A DNA stretch of 64,000 nt from Actinoallomurus sp963799975. GTDB taxonomy: Bacteria; Actinomycetota; Actinomycetes; Streptosporangiales; Streptosporangiaceae. The notes below the pieces were generated by a model. It saw nothing but the letters and a program-made list of their open reading frames with translations. It searched no databases and was not told the origin of the DNA. The first letter of the stretch is position 1. Every line of letters starts with the position of its first letter. Of this stretch, positions 8,501-17,054 are shown piece after piece. The stretch is from assembly GCA_963799975.1 (NCBI GenBank), contig CAWCZF010000006.1:4092001-4156000 (forward strand), read 5' to 3'. A program made the translations under genes and the position numbers.

Positions 8501-9787
8501 ATGAGACTCTCCCTCGCCCTCGTCTCCGCGGCGGTCACGTCGATGGTCGCGCTCGCCTTCCTCGTGCCGCTCGGGCTCATGGTCCGCGAGATCGCGCGGG
8601 ACCGCGCCCTCGCCGACGCCGAGCGCCAGGCGGGCTCGCTCGCCCCGGCGCTCGCCATCTCCATGAACCGCGCCGAGATCCAGCGCGCGATGGAGACCAC
8701 CCAGGCCGGCGAGGCCGGACGGGTGTCGGTGCACCTGCCCGGCGGCGCCACGATCGGGACCTCCCGCGCCCGCCCGGCGGACCTGCGGACCGCGACCGTA
8801 CGCGGCCGGTCGTTCTCGGCGCGCGCGCCGCGCGGCTACGTGCTGCTCCAGCCGGTCGCGATGGACCAGGACCGTACGACGGTGGTCGAGGTCTACCTGC
8901 CCCGCCAGGCACTGACGCGCGGCGTGCGGTCGGCGTGGATCGTGCTGAGCGGCGTGGCGGCGGCGCTGGTCCTCGGGTCGGTCGTGGTCGCGGATCGGCT
9001 CGCCGCGCGCGTGGTCGGCTCCGCGCGTACCCTCGCCAAGGCCGCGACGGTCCTCGGCGGTGGCGACCTGCGTACGCGGATCGAGCCGCAGGGACCGCCC
9101 GAGCTGCGCGAGGCGGGCCGCGCCTTCAACACCATGGCGGACCGGGTCGAGGCGCTGCTCGCCGCCGAACGCGAGATGGTCGCCGACCTGTCGCACCGGC
9201 TGCGCACGCCGCTCACCGCGATGCGGCTGAACGCCGCCGCGCTCGGCTCCGAGCCGGCGGCCGAGCAGACACGCCTCGCGGTACGCCGCCTCGAGGAGGA
9301 GGTGGACCGGATCATCGGCGCGGCGCGGCGGCCGAAGGAGCGCCCGACCTGCGACGCCGCCGAGGTGCTGCGCGACCGGATGGTGTTCTGGTCGGCGCTG
9401 GCCGAGGACCAGAACCGCGACTGCGTACTGGTCGGGGCCGAGCGCCCGGTGACCGTGCCGGTGGTACGCGGCGAGCTGAGCGCCGTACTGGACTCCCTGC
9501 TCGGCAACGTGTTCCGGCACACGCCGGAGGGCACGGCGTTCGTCGTGACGCTGTACGAGGGCGTCGGGCGTGCCGTCATCCTCGTCGCCGACGCGGGCCC
9601 GGGGATCGCCGACCCCGGCGCGGCCCTGCGCCGCGGCGCGAGCGGTGGCGGCTCCACCGGGCTGGGGCTCGACATCGCGTACCGGATGGCCAAGGCCGCG
9701 GGCGGCGACGTCCGCATCGACCGGTCGACGCTCGGCGGCGCGCAGATCCAGATCTGGCTACCGGCAGCGGGCAGGCGGCGACTGTGA
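8501..9787 (+). CDS. Sensor histidine kinase
   Basis: 428 residues. An N-terminal membrane helix (about residues 5-28), an extracytoplasmic sensor of about 115 residues and a second membrane helix (about 147-167, WIVLSGVAAALVLGSVVV) are followed by a HAMP segment. The dimerisation domain has the phosphoacceptor His232 in DLSHRLRTPLTAMR. The ATPase domain shows the N box (LLGNVFRHTP), G1 (DAGPGIAD) and G2 (GSTGLGLDIA). It autophosphorylates and should pass phosphate to the regulator encoded upstream. The signal is unknown. Confidence 0.93.
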   Translation: MRLSLALVSAAVTSMVALAFLVPLGLMVREIARDRALADAERQAGSLAPALAISMNRAEIQRAMETTQAGEAGRVSVHLPGGATIGTSRARPADLRTATVRGRSFSARAPRGYVLLQPVAMDQDRTTVVEVYLPRQALTRGVRSAWIVLSGVAAALVLGSVVVADRLAARVVGSARTLAKAATVLGGGDLRTRIEPQGPPELREAGRAFNTMADRVEALLAAEREMVADLSHRLRTPLTAMRLNAAALGSEPAAEQTRLAVRRLEEEVDRIIGAARRPKERPTCDAAEVLRDRMVFWSALAEDQNRDCVLVGAERPVTVPVVRGELSAVLDSLLGNVFRHTPEGTAFVVTLYEGVGRAVILVADAGPGIADPGAALRRGASGGGSTGLGLDIAYRMAKAAGGDVRIDRSTLGGAQIQIWLPAAGRRRL

Positions 9788-9819
9788 GCCGACGTCGGCT
9801 ATGGGGTGCTTAGCTCCTC

Positions 9820-9836
9820 CTTAAGCGGACCTTAAG
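9820..9836 (+). promoter_or_regulatory. CTTAAG direct repeat, candidate response-regulator box
   Basis: Two identical CTTAAG hexamers start 11 bp apart (9820 and 9831), the one-turn spacing used by OmpR-family dimers. A related CTTAAC lies at 9862. The site is 33 bp beyond the kinase stop codon and no convincing gene starts close behind it. It may drive a small transcript that ends at the hairpin near 10035-10076, or it may feed into the gene at 10176. That it binds the adjacent regulator is inferred only. Confidence 0.45.
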
Positions 9837-10034
9837 CAGGGAGACCGCGGGTGCCGATGGCCTTAACGTGAGCGGTGTTCGCATCCAGGGGTGCGTCGGT
9901 GATGAAGTCCCCTGGCGACGGACGCTCACCCGCCGGGCGTCCGCCGCGCCATCTTCGACGCACCTCGGGGTGGAACACGAGCCGCGGATCCCCCTCCGCG
10001 GGCTCCCCCGTGCCACCTGGGATACCCGCCCCGG

Positions 10035-10076
10035 GGGGCGGGCCGCGCGACGACCCACGCGCGGCCCGCCCCTTTT
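10035..10076 (+). terminator. Strong intrinsic terminator
   Basis: A perfect 15-bp GC-rich stem (ggggcgggccgcgcg with its complement), an 8-nt loop, then TTTT. It lies about 250 bp beyond the kinase gene and 100 bp before the 700-residue gene. It could end the two-component transcript or a short transcript started near 9840-9870. The rest of 9788-10175 holds only low-quality short frames, so I call no gene there. Confidence 0.85.
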
Positions 10077-10175
10077 AACCGCGGCGTACTGCGGCATCGC
10101 GAACAGCTCTTCAACGCGATATATGTGAGAGCACCGTCGTGCTGATGGCAGGCCATCCTCAGGGGGACAGACGGA

Positions 10176-12278
10176 ATGAGTTCGAGTTTTCCGGCGGGAT
10201 TCAACGGGGTCGATCCCGACCTGATTGACAGAATGATCAACGAGCTGCGGCATCGGCGGGGCGACCTGTCCGGCTTCATCGCCGCCCACCGCGCCAGGCT
10301 CGCCGGTCTGCACGTCGACACCAGCGGCTTCGCCAACGTCGATCGCGTGGGGAGCTGGATCGATGGCCAGATCCCCATGTTGCAGGAGCGGCAGCGGCTC
10401 GCCGTCGCGCTCGACGACTCCTCCGAGCCGGGGCTGGTGCCCGTACCGGACTCCTACTTCCTCCCTCCCGGTGAGGCGCGGCGGCAGGGGGCGGCACTCG
10501 CCGGCCGGTTCACGAAGGCCGGCACGGGTGACTACACGAAGCTGCTGGGCGTGCTGGCCGACCATGAGTACGACCCGGAGTACGCCGCGGCCTTCTTCGC
10601 CGGGCTGGGACCGGAACTGACCCGGCGGCTGCCCCACCTGATCAGGACGTACGGCGAGCACGGCAAGGTCGGCTACCTGATTCGCGCCACGAGCACGGCA
10701 TTCGGCTCGGCGGTGTCCGGCGGGCGTGATGTTCCCGGCTTCGAGGGCGTCATCAAACCGATGTCCGGGCCGCTGTCCGGCCAGGACCGGGACGGCGTGG
10801 CCGCCCTGGTGTGCGCGGGCCGGTTCCCACCCGAATGGCTCGCCGAACTCGCCAAGACGCATGCGCTGCGGCCCATGTACGGCCAGGCGATCACGGAGAC
10901 CGATCTGTCCCGGCCGGCGATCGAGTCCGACGACCGGGACGCCTACGAACTCTTCCTGCGTGCGCTCGGCAACAACCCGGAGGCGGCACGGCTCGCATTC
11001 GGCGGAATCGCGGCGGAGCATCCGGTGCCGGCCGGACCCTTGGACCGGCTCACGGGAACCCCGTCGAAGCCGAACCTGCCGTACACGCTGACCGCGTTCG
11101 CCCGCCTGGCCCAGACCGACCAAAAGGTGGCCGAACAACTCGGCCGCGCGTACGCCTCGGCGTCCGGCGCCTATGACGAACAGGACGGCGGGCACAGCAA
11201 GGAGGCGGGCTATTTCGCCTTCACCGTCATGACGACGATGCCGCACGTGAACGGTGGTGTTCCGAAGACGATGAAGCCCGGCATGTCGCAGATCGCCGGC
11301 GCCTATGCGACCGAGATCACCGAGGGCGCGAACAGCGACGACCGGCGGGAGAACCAGGTCACCGCCTTCACGAAGTTCAGGTCCTCGACGCCCGGGCTGA
11401 ACCCGATGTTCGGCCTGAGCCCGAAGGACACCTATCTCTTCCTGAAGACGTTCGCCGACAACGACACCGACACGAAGCCCTTCGAGCAGGGCATGGGCGC
11501 GCTGAGCCGGCGACTGGTCGCCGAGGGGGTGCGGCTGGAGAAGCTGCGGCAACAGGGCAAGCTGGCGCCGGGAGCGCCCGGGCTGGAGCGGATCATGGCC
11601 TCGCTCGGGTACGTGTCCGGGCTTCAGTTGCAGGCGGAGAAACAGGTGCGCGGCAAACTGGACGACCAGGACGCCCAGCGCCGGGAACTGCTGCGGAAAG
11701 TCGCCGGACTCGGCATCGACTACGGCAGCGTTTTCCTGCCCGGATCGGGACTTCCCGCCGAGTGGGCCTGGGAGACGATCAAGCAGTACAACTCACAGGC
11801 ACTCGACTCCCTCGCCGGCGGCGACGACACGACGCGGCTCGCCAAGCTCAACGACAAGTCTCTCCAGGCGACCCTCGGCAGTGAGTACTCAATGGTCAGA
11901 CTCCTGATGGCGGCCCACTACGACATGAAGGTCACACCACAGGACCTGCTGAAGCCGGAAAATGCCAAGAAGTACGACGTGCGGTATCCGGGCATCAGTT
12001 TCATCGATCAGCATGGGCAGATCCTGCCCTATGACCAGATCAGAAAGGATCCGCGATCTCTCGACAATTATGTCGCCTGGCTTGAGGTGAACGGTCGTGG
12101 CGGAAATGATGAGAACGCCTTCGGCCAGATGGCGGCCAACCGGTCCGCGTCCTTGCTCGGCAAGCGAACCGCCGCAGACCAGGAGGCACAGAGTTGGGAG
12201 CAGGACTGGGCGAAGGATCCCGGTAATGGCCCCGCGACGATGCCCTTCGGTCACTTGGCGCGCAGGCAGTCCGTGTAG
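10176..12278 (+). CDS. Large helical protein, DUF6571-like, possibly type VII secretion-associated
   Basis: 700 residues from ATG 10176, preceded by a purine-rich AGGGGGACAGACGG segment. There is no signal peptide or membrane helix. The first 75 residues are helical (VDPDLIDRMINELRHRRGDL, then WIDGQIPMLQERQRLA), like N-terminal WXG100-type domains. The middle has stretches such as AAFFAGLGPELTRRLPHL that recall the DUF6571 family found beside WXG100 proteins in Streptomyces; this match is from memory and not certain. The C-terminal 200 residues include VFLPGSGLPAEWAWETIKQ. Its 3-prime end overlaps the opposite-strand lipoprotein remnant by 28 bp. Together with the 107-residue protein at 12807 it resembles a small set of secreted substrates. 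Confidence 0.8.
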   Translation: MSSSFPAGFNGVDPDLIDRMINELRHRRGDLSGFIAAHRARLAGLHVDTSGFANVDRVGSWIDGQIPMLQERQRLAVALDDSSEPGLVPVPDSYFLPPGEARRQGAALAGRFTKAGTGDYTKLLGVLADHEYDPEYAAAFFAGLGPELTRRLPHLIRTYGEHGKVGYLIRATSTAFGSAVSGGRDVPGFEGVIKPMSGPLSGQDRDGVAALVCAGRFPPEWLAELAKTHALRPMYGQAITETDLSRPAIESDDRDAYELFLRALGNNPEAARLAFGGIAAEHPVPAGPLDRLTGTPSKPNLPYTLTAFARLAQTDQKVAEQLGRAYASASGAYDEQDGGHSKEAGYFAFTVMTTMPHVNGGVPKTMKPGMSQIAGAYATEITEGANSDDRRENQVTAFTKFRSSTPGLNPMFGLSPKDTYLFLKTFADNDTDTKPFEQGMGALSRRLVAEGVRLEKLRQQGKLAPGAPGLERIMASLGYVSGLQLQAEKQVRGKLDDQDAQRRELLRKVAGLGIDYGSVFLPGSGLPAEWAWETIKQYNSQALDSLAGGDDTTRLAKLNDKSLQATLGSEYSMVRLLMAAHYDMKVTPQDLLKPENAKKYDVRYPGISFIDQHGQILPYDQIRKDPRSLDNYVAWLEVNGRGGNDENAFGQMAANRSASLLGKRTAADQEAQSWEQDWAKDPGNGPATMPFGHLARRQSV

Positions 12279-12721
12279 CCGTAGACGGAGACCCGGTCAG
12301 CCTCGGGAGAAACAATGGTGATGCTGGTTCTGGCTTTGGTGTCTCGCGCCTTCCCGACGCCCTCTGCCGGCTTGAAGTAGTAACTCCGGTAGCCCTCGCA
12401 CGAACGCGGCACCATAGACCTGGTGTCAGCATCTCACTGATCGTGCGATTCGGATGGCTACGGAACACCCCCGTCTCGATGATCTGCCGACTTCTCCTTA
12501 CCTTTCCCGCAGGGAAACATATTTTCCACCCGGGACGTCACCGCGAACTTCCACGCGATCGCACGAGCTTGATCAGCCATGATCGCGGACAGATGGGCGG
12601 CCAGTTCATTTCCGGCCCGGACAGCGGTGGGGCCCTTGTCCGCGTGGCCGCATCCGGCCGCTGCCAGGGTGGCGGTGGCCAGGACCACGGTGATGCGGTG
12701 GAAAGGTCGGGTCCGGGTCAT
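12251..12721 (-). pseudogene. Lipoprotein gene with interrupted frame
   Basis: ATG 12721 opens a lipoprotein signal peptide: RTRPFHR, a hydrophobic stretch and the lipobox LAAAGC. The frame reads on through a short conserved-looking part (TSRVENMFPCGKGKEKS) and stops at TAG 12458-12460. A TGA follows 8 codons later, and after it the same frame gives a sensible C-terminus (SCEGYRSYYF, SITIVSPEADRVSVYGYTDC) ending at 12251. The alternative frame between the stops also reads like protein (IIETGVFRSHPNRTISEM), so two compensating indels are the simplest explanation. The product, if intact, would be a surface lipoprotein of about 156 residues of the kind often placed beside WXG100-type genes. Its function is unknown. 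Confidence 0.6.
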
Positions 12722-12806
12722 GCGGTCCTCCGCCGAAGCCTGTTCAATACGCGGGAGCGCCGTTAGCATCTCATGACTCAAAGCCGCGGGCAGAAGGGTG
12801 TCGACG

Positions 12807-13130
12807 ATGGCCGATCTCGTTGACAACCCGTTCTACGCCAGGCTCGCCCAGGCCGTCAGGGCGGTGCGGAAGGACGCGGATTCTCTTGAGCGGGTGCTCA
12901 ACAAGCCGTTCGACATGATGACGAGCCGGCAGGTCTGGGTGACCGACCAGGGCGGTGCGGCGCAGGCCTTTCAAAACGACCTCGGCGACCAGCGCAGGCA
13001 GCTCAGGTCGGCGCTTCGCGGCATTGTCCAGGCGGCCGAGGCGGCGCTGAGCAGTACGCCCAGGCAAGTGACGCGAGAAGAGGCCGCAGGCGGCGGAAAA
13101 GGGCCGCGCGGCGCGCCCCCCGTCTGGTAG
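12807..13130 (+). CDS. WXG100-like small helical protein
   Basis: 107 residues from ATG 12807; AGAAGGG lies 8 bases upstream, which favours it over GTG 12798. Two long helices (NPFYARLAQAVRAVRKDADS and QAFQNDLGDQRRQLRSALRG) are joined by a segment holding VWVTDQGG, close to the W-x-G turn of the WXG100 family. The length suits ESX substrates. A Gly/Pro-rich tail follows. It is divergent from the lipoprotein and downstream of the 700-residue protein, so the three genes form one module. Secretion by a type VII system is inferred. Confidence 0.7.
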   Translation: MADLVDNPFYARLAQAVRAVRKDADSLERVLNKPFDMMTSRQVWVTDQGGAAQAFQNDLGDQRRQLRSALRGIVQAAEAALSSTPRQVTREEAAGGGKGPRGAPPVW

Positions 13131-13142
13131 CACCGCCCACGC

Positions 13143-13170
13143 CCGTACGGCTTGCCGCAAAGCCGTGCGG
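13143..13170 (+). terminator. Hairpin after the WXG-like gene
   Basis: An 11-bp stem (ccgtacggctt with aagccgtgcgg, one G-U pair) and a 6-nt loop, 13 bp beyond the stop at 13130. There is no T-run. It is a probable weak terminator between the WXG-like gene and the polysaccharide operon. Confidence 0.5.
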
Positions 13171-13321
13171 CCTGGCGCATCCGACCGGGTCATGCGGCAC
13201 TCGGGGCAACACGCCACGCATCCCCTGTCCCCGTACGCGAATGGCCGATAACCAGCGGTAACGGGACGAGCGCTCAGCGGAACCACTCGGCTGACGTAGG
13301 CCGGTTGCGTCAGGCTGGGGA

Positions 13322-14239
13322 GTGTTTTCCGTACCCCGCATCCGACGATCGATGGTGTCAGCCCGCACGAGCCTCGGCTGGAGAACCACGCGTTTCTCCG
13401 AGCATCGATCTGCCAAACGGGGGCACCGAAAATGCACGAGCCGGACTCCGTCCAACTCACGAGCGGCATGCGAATCCGGCGCGGTCCTGCACCATCTCGA
13501 CGCCGCACGTTACCGCGCCTCCTGGCCGACCGTCTCCGCCGTCATTCCCACGCTCAACGAGGCCGAGAATCTCCGATGGCTCCTGCCCCGGCTCTCCGGG
13601 GTGGACGAGATCATCATCGTCGACGGCGAGTCCGACGACGGCACCGCCGACCTCGTACGCAAGCTGCGGCCGGACGCCGTGGTCATCGAGCAACCCCCCA
13701 TCGGCAAGGGCGCGGCGATGCGCGCCGGCTTCCAGGCCGCGACGAGCGACGTGATCGTCTCGATCGACGCCGACGGAAGCATGGACCCCAAGGAGATCGA
13801 CGCGTTCGTCGCGCTGATCTGCTGCGGGTTCGACGTCGTGAAGGGCTCCCGCTACTGCGTCGGCGGGGGTTCGGACGACCTGACCCTCATCCGCCGGGCC
13901 GGCAACCTCTGGCTCACCCGGCTCGCCAACATGCTCTACGGCGTCCGCTGGACCGATCTGTGCTACGGCTACATCGCCCTGCGCCGCTCGGCGGTCGACC
14001 GCCTCGGCCTGGCGGCCGACGGCTTCGAGATCGAGACCGAGCTGTGCGTCAACGCGATCACGGCCGGGCTCCGCGTCGCGGAGGTGCCCAGCCACGAGCG
14101 CGACCGCCGTTCGGGCGAGTCGAAGCTGAACGCGCGCCGCGACGGCCTTCGCGTCCTGCGCACCATGATGCGGGGCCGCCGGTCGCCCGCACGCCCGGTC
14201 CTGCCACGGTACGAGCCCGGGTTCGAGGAGGCGGGGTGA
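13322..14239 (+). CDS. GT2 glycosyltransferase (dolichyl-phosphate mannosyltransferase-like)
   Basis: The catalytic domain is clear from about 13530: VSAVIPTLNEAENL at the nucleotide-sugar site, IIVDGESDDGTAD, and the metal-binding DxD in VSIDADGSMDP, then KGSRYCVGGGSDD. It has the length and order of soluble GT2 enzymes that transfer a sugar to a polyprenyl phosphate. The start is uncertain. The open frame reaches GTG 13322, but its first 60 residues look artificial. ATG 13432, in another frame, gives a protein-like MHEPDSVQLTSGMRI, so a frameshift near 13480-13530 is possible. The stop overlaps the next start (GTGA at 14236), showing translational coupling in the polysaccharide operon. Confidence 0.85.
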   Translation: MFSVPRIRRSMVSARTSLGWRTTRFSEHRSAKRGHRKCTSRTPSNSRAACESGAVLHHLDAARYRASWPTVSAVIPTLNEAENLRWLLPRLSGVDEIIIVDGESDDGTADLVRKLRPDAVVIEQPPIGKGAAMRAGFQAATSDVIVSIDADGSMDPKEIDAFVALICCGFDVVKGSRYCVGGGSDDLTLIRRAGNLWLTRLANMLYGVRWTDLCYGYIALRRSAVDRLGLAADGFEIETELCVNAITAGLRVAEVPSHERDRRSGESKLNARRDGLRVLRTMMRGRRSPARPVLPRYEPGFEEAG

Positions 14240-15316
14240 GGATCGAGGTCGTACGTCCCGAGGAGCTCGGCCCGGCCGAGGTCCGCCGATGGCGCGGAGC
14301 TCCAGGCTGTCACGCCCGCGCTCGCCAACCCGTTCCTGTCCCCGGAGTTCACTCTCGCCGTAAGCCGCCACCGCGCCGGCGCACGGGTGGCGGTGCTCTC
14401 CGACACCGCTGGAATCGCCGGATTCTTCCCGTACGAGCGGCATTCCCTCGGAATCGGCCGCCCGATCGGGGCCGGGCTGACCGACTGCCAGGGACTCGTC
14501 GCACCGCCCGCACTCGACCTCGACGTACGGGCGCTGCTGCGCGCGTGCCGCCTGTCGGTCTGGGAGTTCGACCATCTGCTCGCCGAGCAGGCCGCCTTCG
14601 CGCCCTACCACGCGGAGACGCGCGTCGAGCCGGTCATGGACCTGAGCGCGGGCTTCGCGGCCTACGCCGAGGGCGCGCGGGAGCGGTCGCCCAAGACGAT
14701 CAAGACGGTCCGCTACAAGGAGCGCAAACTCGGCCGCGACGCCGGCGAGGTGACCTACACCTTCGACGAGCGCGACCCGGCCGAACTGGCGCGCCTCATG
14801 GCCTGGAAGTCGGCCCAATACCGCCGCACCGGCCGTACGGACCGGTTCGCCGAGTCGTGGATCGTCGCTCTCGTGGAGCACCTGCACGCGACCGGCGTCG
14901 GCGTGCTGAGCGTGCTGCGCGCCGGCGGGCGGCCCGTCTCGGCCCACCTCGGGCTGCGTACGTGCTCGGTGCTGGCAGGCTGGTTCCCCGCGTACGACCT
15001 GGAGTTCGCCAAGTACTCCCCCGGCATGATCGGCCACCTGCGGATGGCGGAGGCCGCCGCCGGCGACGGGGTCACCCAGATCGCGATGGGCCGCGGCGGC
15101 CGCGAGTACAAGGACTGGCTGAAGAACGGCGAGTTCGCCATCGCGGAGGGCCGGGTGGCACGCGCGTCGGCGGCCGCCGGGCTGCACTGGGTCAAGGACG
15201 CCCCCGTACGCCGGGCGCGCAGCGCCGTGCTCGCCCACCCGGGGCTCTACTCGCGCGCGGACCGGGTGCTCAAGACCTACGCGCGCCTGCGCCGGGGTGC
15301 AGGTGACGCCGCGTGA
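14236..15316 (+). CDS. FemAB/GNAT-like acyltransferase, frameshifted
   Basis: GTG 14236 overlaps the previous stop and begins RIEVVRPEELGPAEVRRWR. The protein then continues in the +1/-2 frame as ELQAVTPALANPFLSPEF and runs to 15316. Removing one C near 14293-14297 joins the two parts exactly. The main part has a GNAT/FemAB-type fold (BioF2/CelD-like): TIKTVRYKERKLGRD, GVLSVLRAGGRPVSAHLGL and MGRGGREYKDWLKNGEF. Such proteins acylate sugars or peptidoglycan during cell-surface polymer synthesis. If the frameshift is real, translation could still start inside at 14387. The next gene overlaps by GTGA at 15313. Confidence 0.8.
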
Positions 15317-16275
15317 GGATCTCCGTCGTCATCTGCGCCTACACCGAGGACCGCTGGGACGACGTCCTGGCGGCCGTCGCCTCCGTACGCTCACAGAGCC
15401 GGCCGGCGCACGAGATCGTCCTCGTGGTCGACCACAACCCGGCGCTGCTCGGCCGCCTGCGCCCGGTCCTGCCGGACGTGAAGGTGATACCCAACTCCGG
15501 GCGGCGCGGGCTGTCCGGCGGCAAGAACACCGGCGTCGCCGCCGCACGCGGTGACATCGTCGCCTTCCTCGACGACGACGCGGTCGCCGAGGCGGGCTGG
15601 CTGGCCGCGCTGGCCGCCGGGTACGAAGTCGCGGACGTCGCGGGCGTCGGCGGCCTCACACTGCCGCTCTGGGACACCTCCGCACCGCGCTGGTTTCCCG
15701 AGGAGTTCGCCTGGGTGCTCGGCTGCACCTATCGCGGCATGGTCCGCGGGCCGATCCGCAACCTGATGGGCGGCAACGCGTCGTTCCGCCGCGAGGCGTT
15801 CGACGTCGCGGGCGGGTTCCGCAGCGGCATCGGGCGCACCTCGGGCGGGCGGCCGCTGGGGTGTGAGGAGACCGAGTTCTGCATCCGGCTGCGGCAGGCC
15901 GCGCCCGAGACGGTCCTGCTGTACGAGGACGGCGCGGTGATCTGGCACCGGGTGCCGGCCGAACGCGCGCGGTTCGCCTACTTCCGCAGCCGCTGTTACG
16001 CCGAGGGACTCTCCAAGGCGATGGTCACCCGGAGCGTCGGGGTCGGCGACGGCCTGGCGAGCGAGCGGCGGCACGCGCTGGTCGCGCTGCCGCGCGGCGT
16101 CACCCGCGGGCTGCGCACCGCCGTGACGGGCGACCCGTACGGGCTCGGCCGCGCCGCCTCGATCGTGGCCGGGCTGGCGTTCACCACGGCCGGCTACGCC
16201 GCCGGGTCCATCCGGTCGGGTCTGGATCGGCGGCTCATGACGGGTGTGCGCCGGAGCGAACAGGAGGCGCAGTGA
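15313..16275 (+). CDS. GT2 family glycosyltransferase
   Basis: 320 residues from GTG 15313, overlapping the previous stop. Typical GT-A fold features: ISVVICAYTEDRWDDVLAAV at the N-terminus, GLSGGKNTGVAAARGDIVAF, the DxD-like FLDDDA, and the acceptor-side motif GGNASFRREAF followed by CEETEFCIRLRQ. The C-terminus has a hydrophobic stretch (about residues 275-300) that may attach it to the membrane. It probably adds a sugar to the lipid-linked repeat unit of the polysaccharide built by this operon. Its stop overlaps the deacetylase start. Confidence 0.92.
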   Translation: MRISVVICAYTEDRWDDVLAAVASVRSQSRPAHEIVLVVDHNPALLGRLRPVLPDVKVIPNSGRRGLSGGKNTGVAAARGDIVAFLDDDAVAEAGWLAALAAGYEVADVAGVGGLTLPLWDTSAPRWFPEEFAWVLGCTYRGMVRGPIRNLMGGNASFRREAFDVAGGFRSGIGRTSGGRPLGCEETEFCIRLRQAAPETVLLYEDGAVIWHRVPAERARFAYFRSRCYAEGLSKAMVTRSVGVGDGLASERRHALVALPRGVTRGLRTAVTGDPYGLGRAASIVAGLAFTTAGYAAGSIRSGLDRRLMTGVRRSEQEAQ

Positions 16276-17054
16276 GCGATGAGACGTCCGTGCCCGCCCG
16301 CGAACCGGGCCCGGTTCCGGTCCTGATGTACCACTCGATCGGCGGCGCCGACCGGCTGGCCGTACGCACTGAGGCGTTCGCCGAACAGCTCGCCTACCTG
16401 CGGGAGAACGGCTACACGCCGCTGCCCTTCGGCGCCGGCGCGCGGCACGCCGAACGCCCGGTGATGATCACCTTCGACGACGGGTACGCCGACTTCCACG
16501 AGCACGCGCTGCCGCTGCTCGACCGGCACGGCTACACCGCGACGGTGTTCGTCACCACCGGCTGGCTGGACGACGCCGGGCCGTACGCCGCCGGTTCGCC
16601 GCCCGGCCGGATGCTGAGCTGGGCGCAGACCGCCGAACTCGCCGCCGCCGGGGTGCTGATCGGCGCGCACGGCCACAGCCACGCGCAGCTCGACCAGCTC
16701 GGCGGCCCGTCCCTGCGCGAGGAGCTGCACCGCAGCCGCGAGCTGCTGCAGGATCGGCTCGGCCGCCCGGTGCGGACCATGGCCTACCCGTACGGCTACT
16801 CCAGCGCGCGGGTACGCCGCGAGGTGCGGGCCGCCGGGTACACCGCGGCCTGCGCGGTGGCCAACGCGGTCATGACCGAGTCCGCCGACCCGTACGCCAT
16901 GCCCCGGCTGACCGTACGCGCCTCGACTTCTCTGGAGGCGTTCGGGCGCGCGCTCCGTGGCCGCGGCTACCGCACCGACCACGCGCTGACCAAGGGGTAC
17001 GCGGTGGTGCGCCGGTCACGGTACGCGGCGCGACGGCTGCGGGGAGCCGCGTGA
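16272..17054 (+). CDS. Polysaccharide deacetylase (NodB domain, CE4)
   Basis: 260 residues. CE4 motifs are complete: PVLMYHSIGG leads in, motif 1 TFDDGYADF holds the catalytic base and metal-binding Asp, motif 2 HGHSHAQL holds the two metal-binding histidines (HxxxH), and MAYPYGYSS is motif 3. The enzyme removes N- or O-acetyl groups from polysaccharides. There is no signal peptide, so it probably acts in the cytoplasm on lipid-linked precursors, or it is exported by another means. It is coupled by 4-bp overlaps to both neighbours in the polysaccharide operon. Confidence 0.93.
   Translation: MSDETSVPAREPGPVPVLMYHSIGGADRLAVRTEAFAEQLAYLRENGYTPLPFGAGARHAERPVMITFDDGYADFHEHALPLLDRHGYTATVFVTTGWLDDAGPYAAGSPPGRMLSWAQTAELAAAGVLIGAHGHSHAQLDQLGGPSLREELHRSRELLQDRLGRPVRTMAYPYGYSSARVRREVRAAGYTAACAVANAVMTESADPYAMPRLTVRASTSLEAFGRALRGRGYRTDHALTKGYAVVRRSRYAARRLRGAA

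Noticed and set aside
9868..10128. Short rightward ORF behind the CTTAAG repeats
   Set aside because: Its codons run through the terminator stem and the product is Arg/Pro/Thr-rich without features; a non-coding transcript is as likely.
9810..11552. Leftward ORF of 580 residues over the two-component/700-residue region
   Set aside because: Shadow of the rightward 700-residue gene; it also runs through the terminator at 10035-10076.
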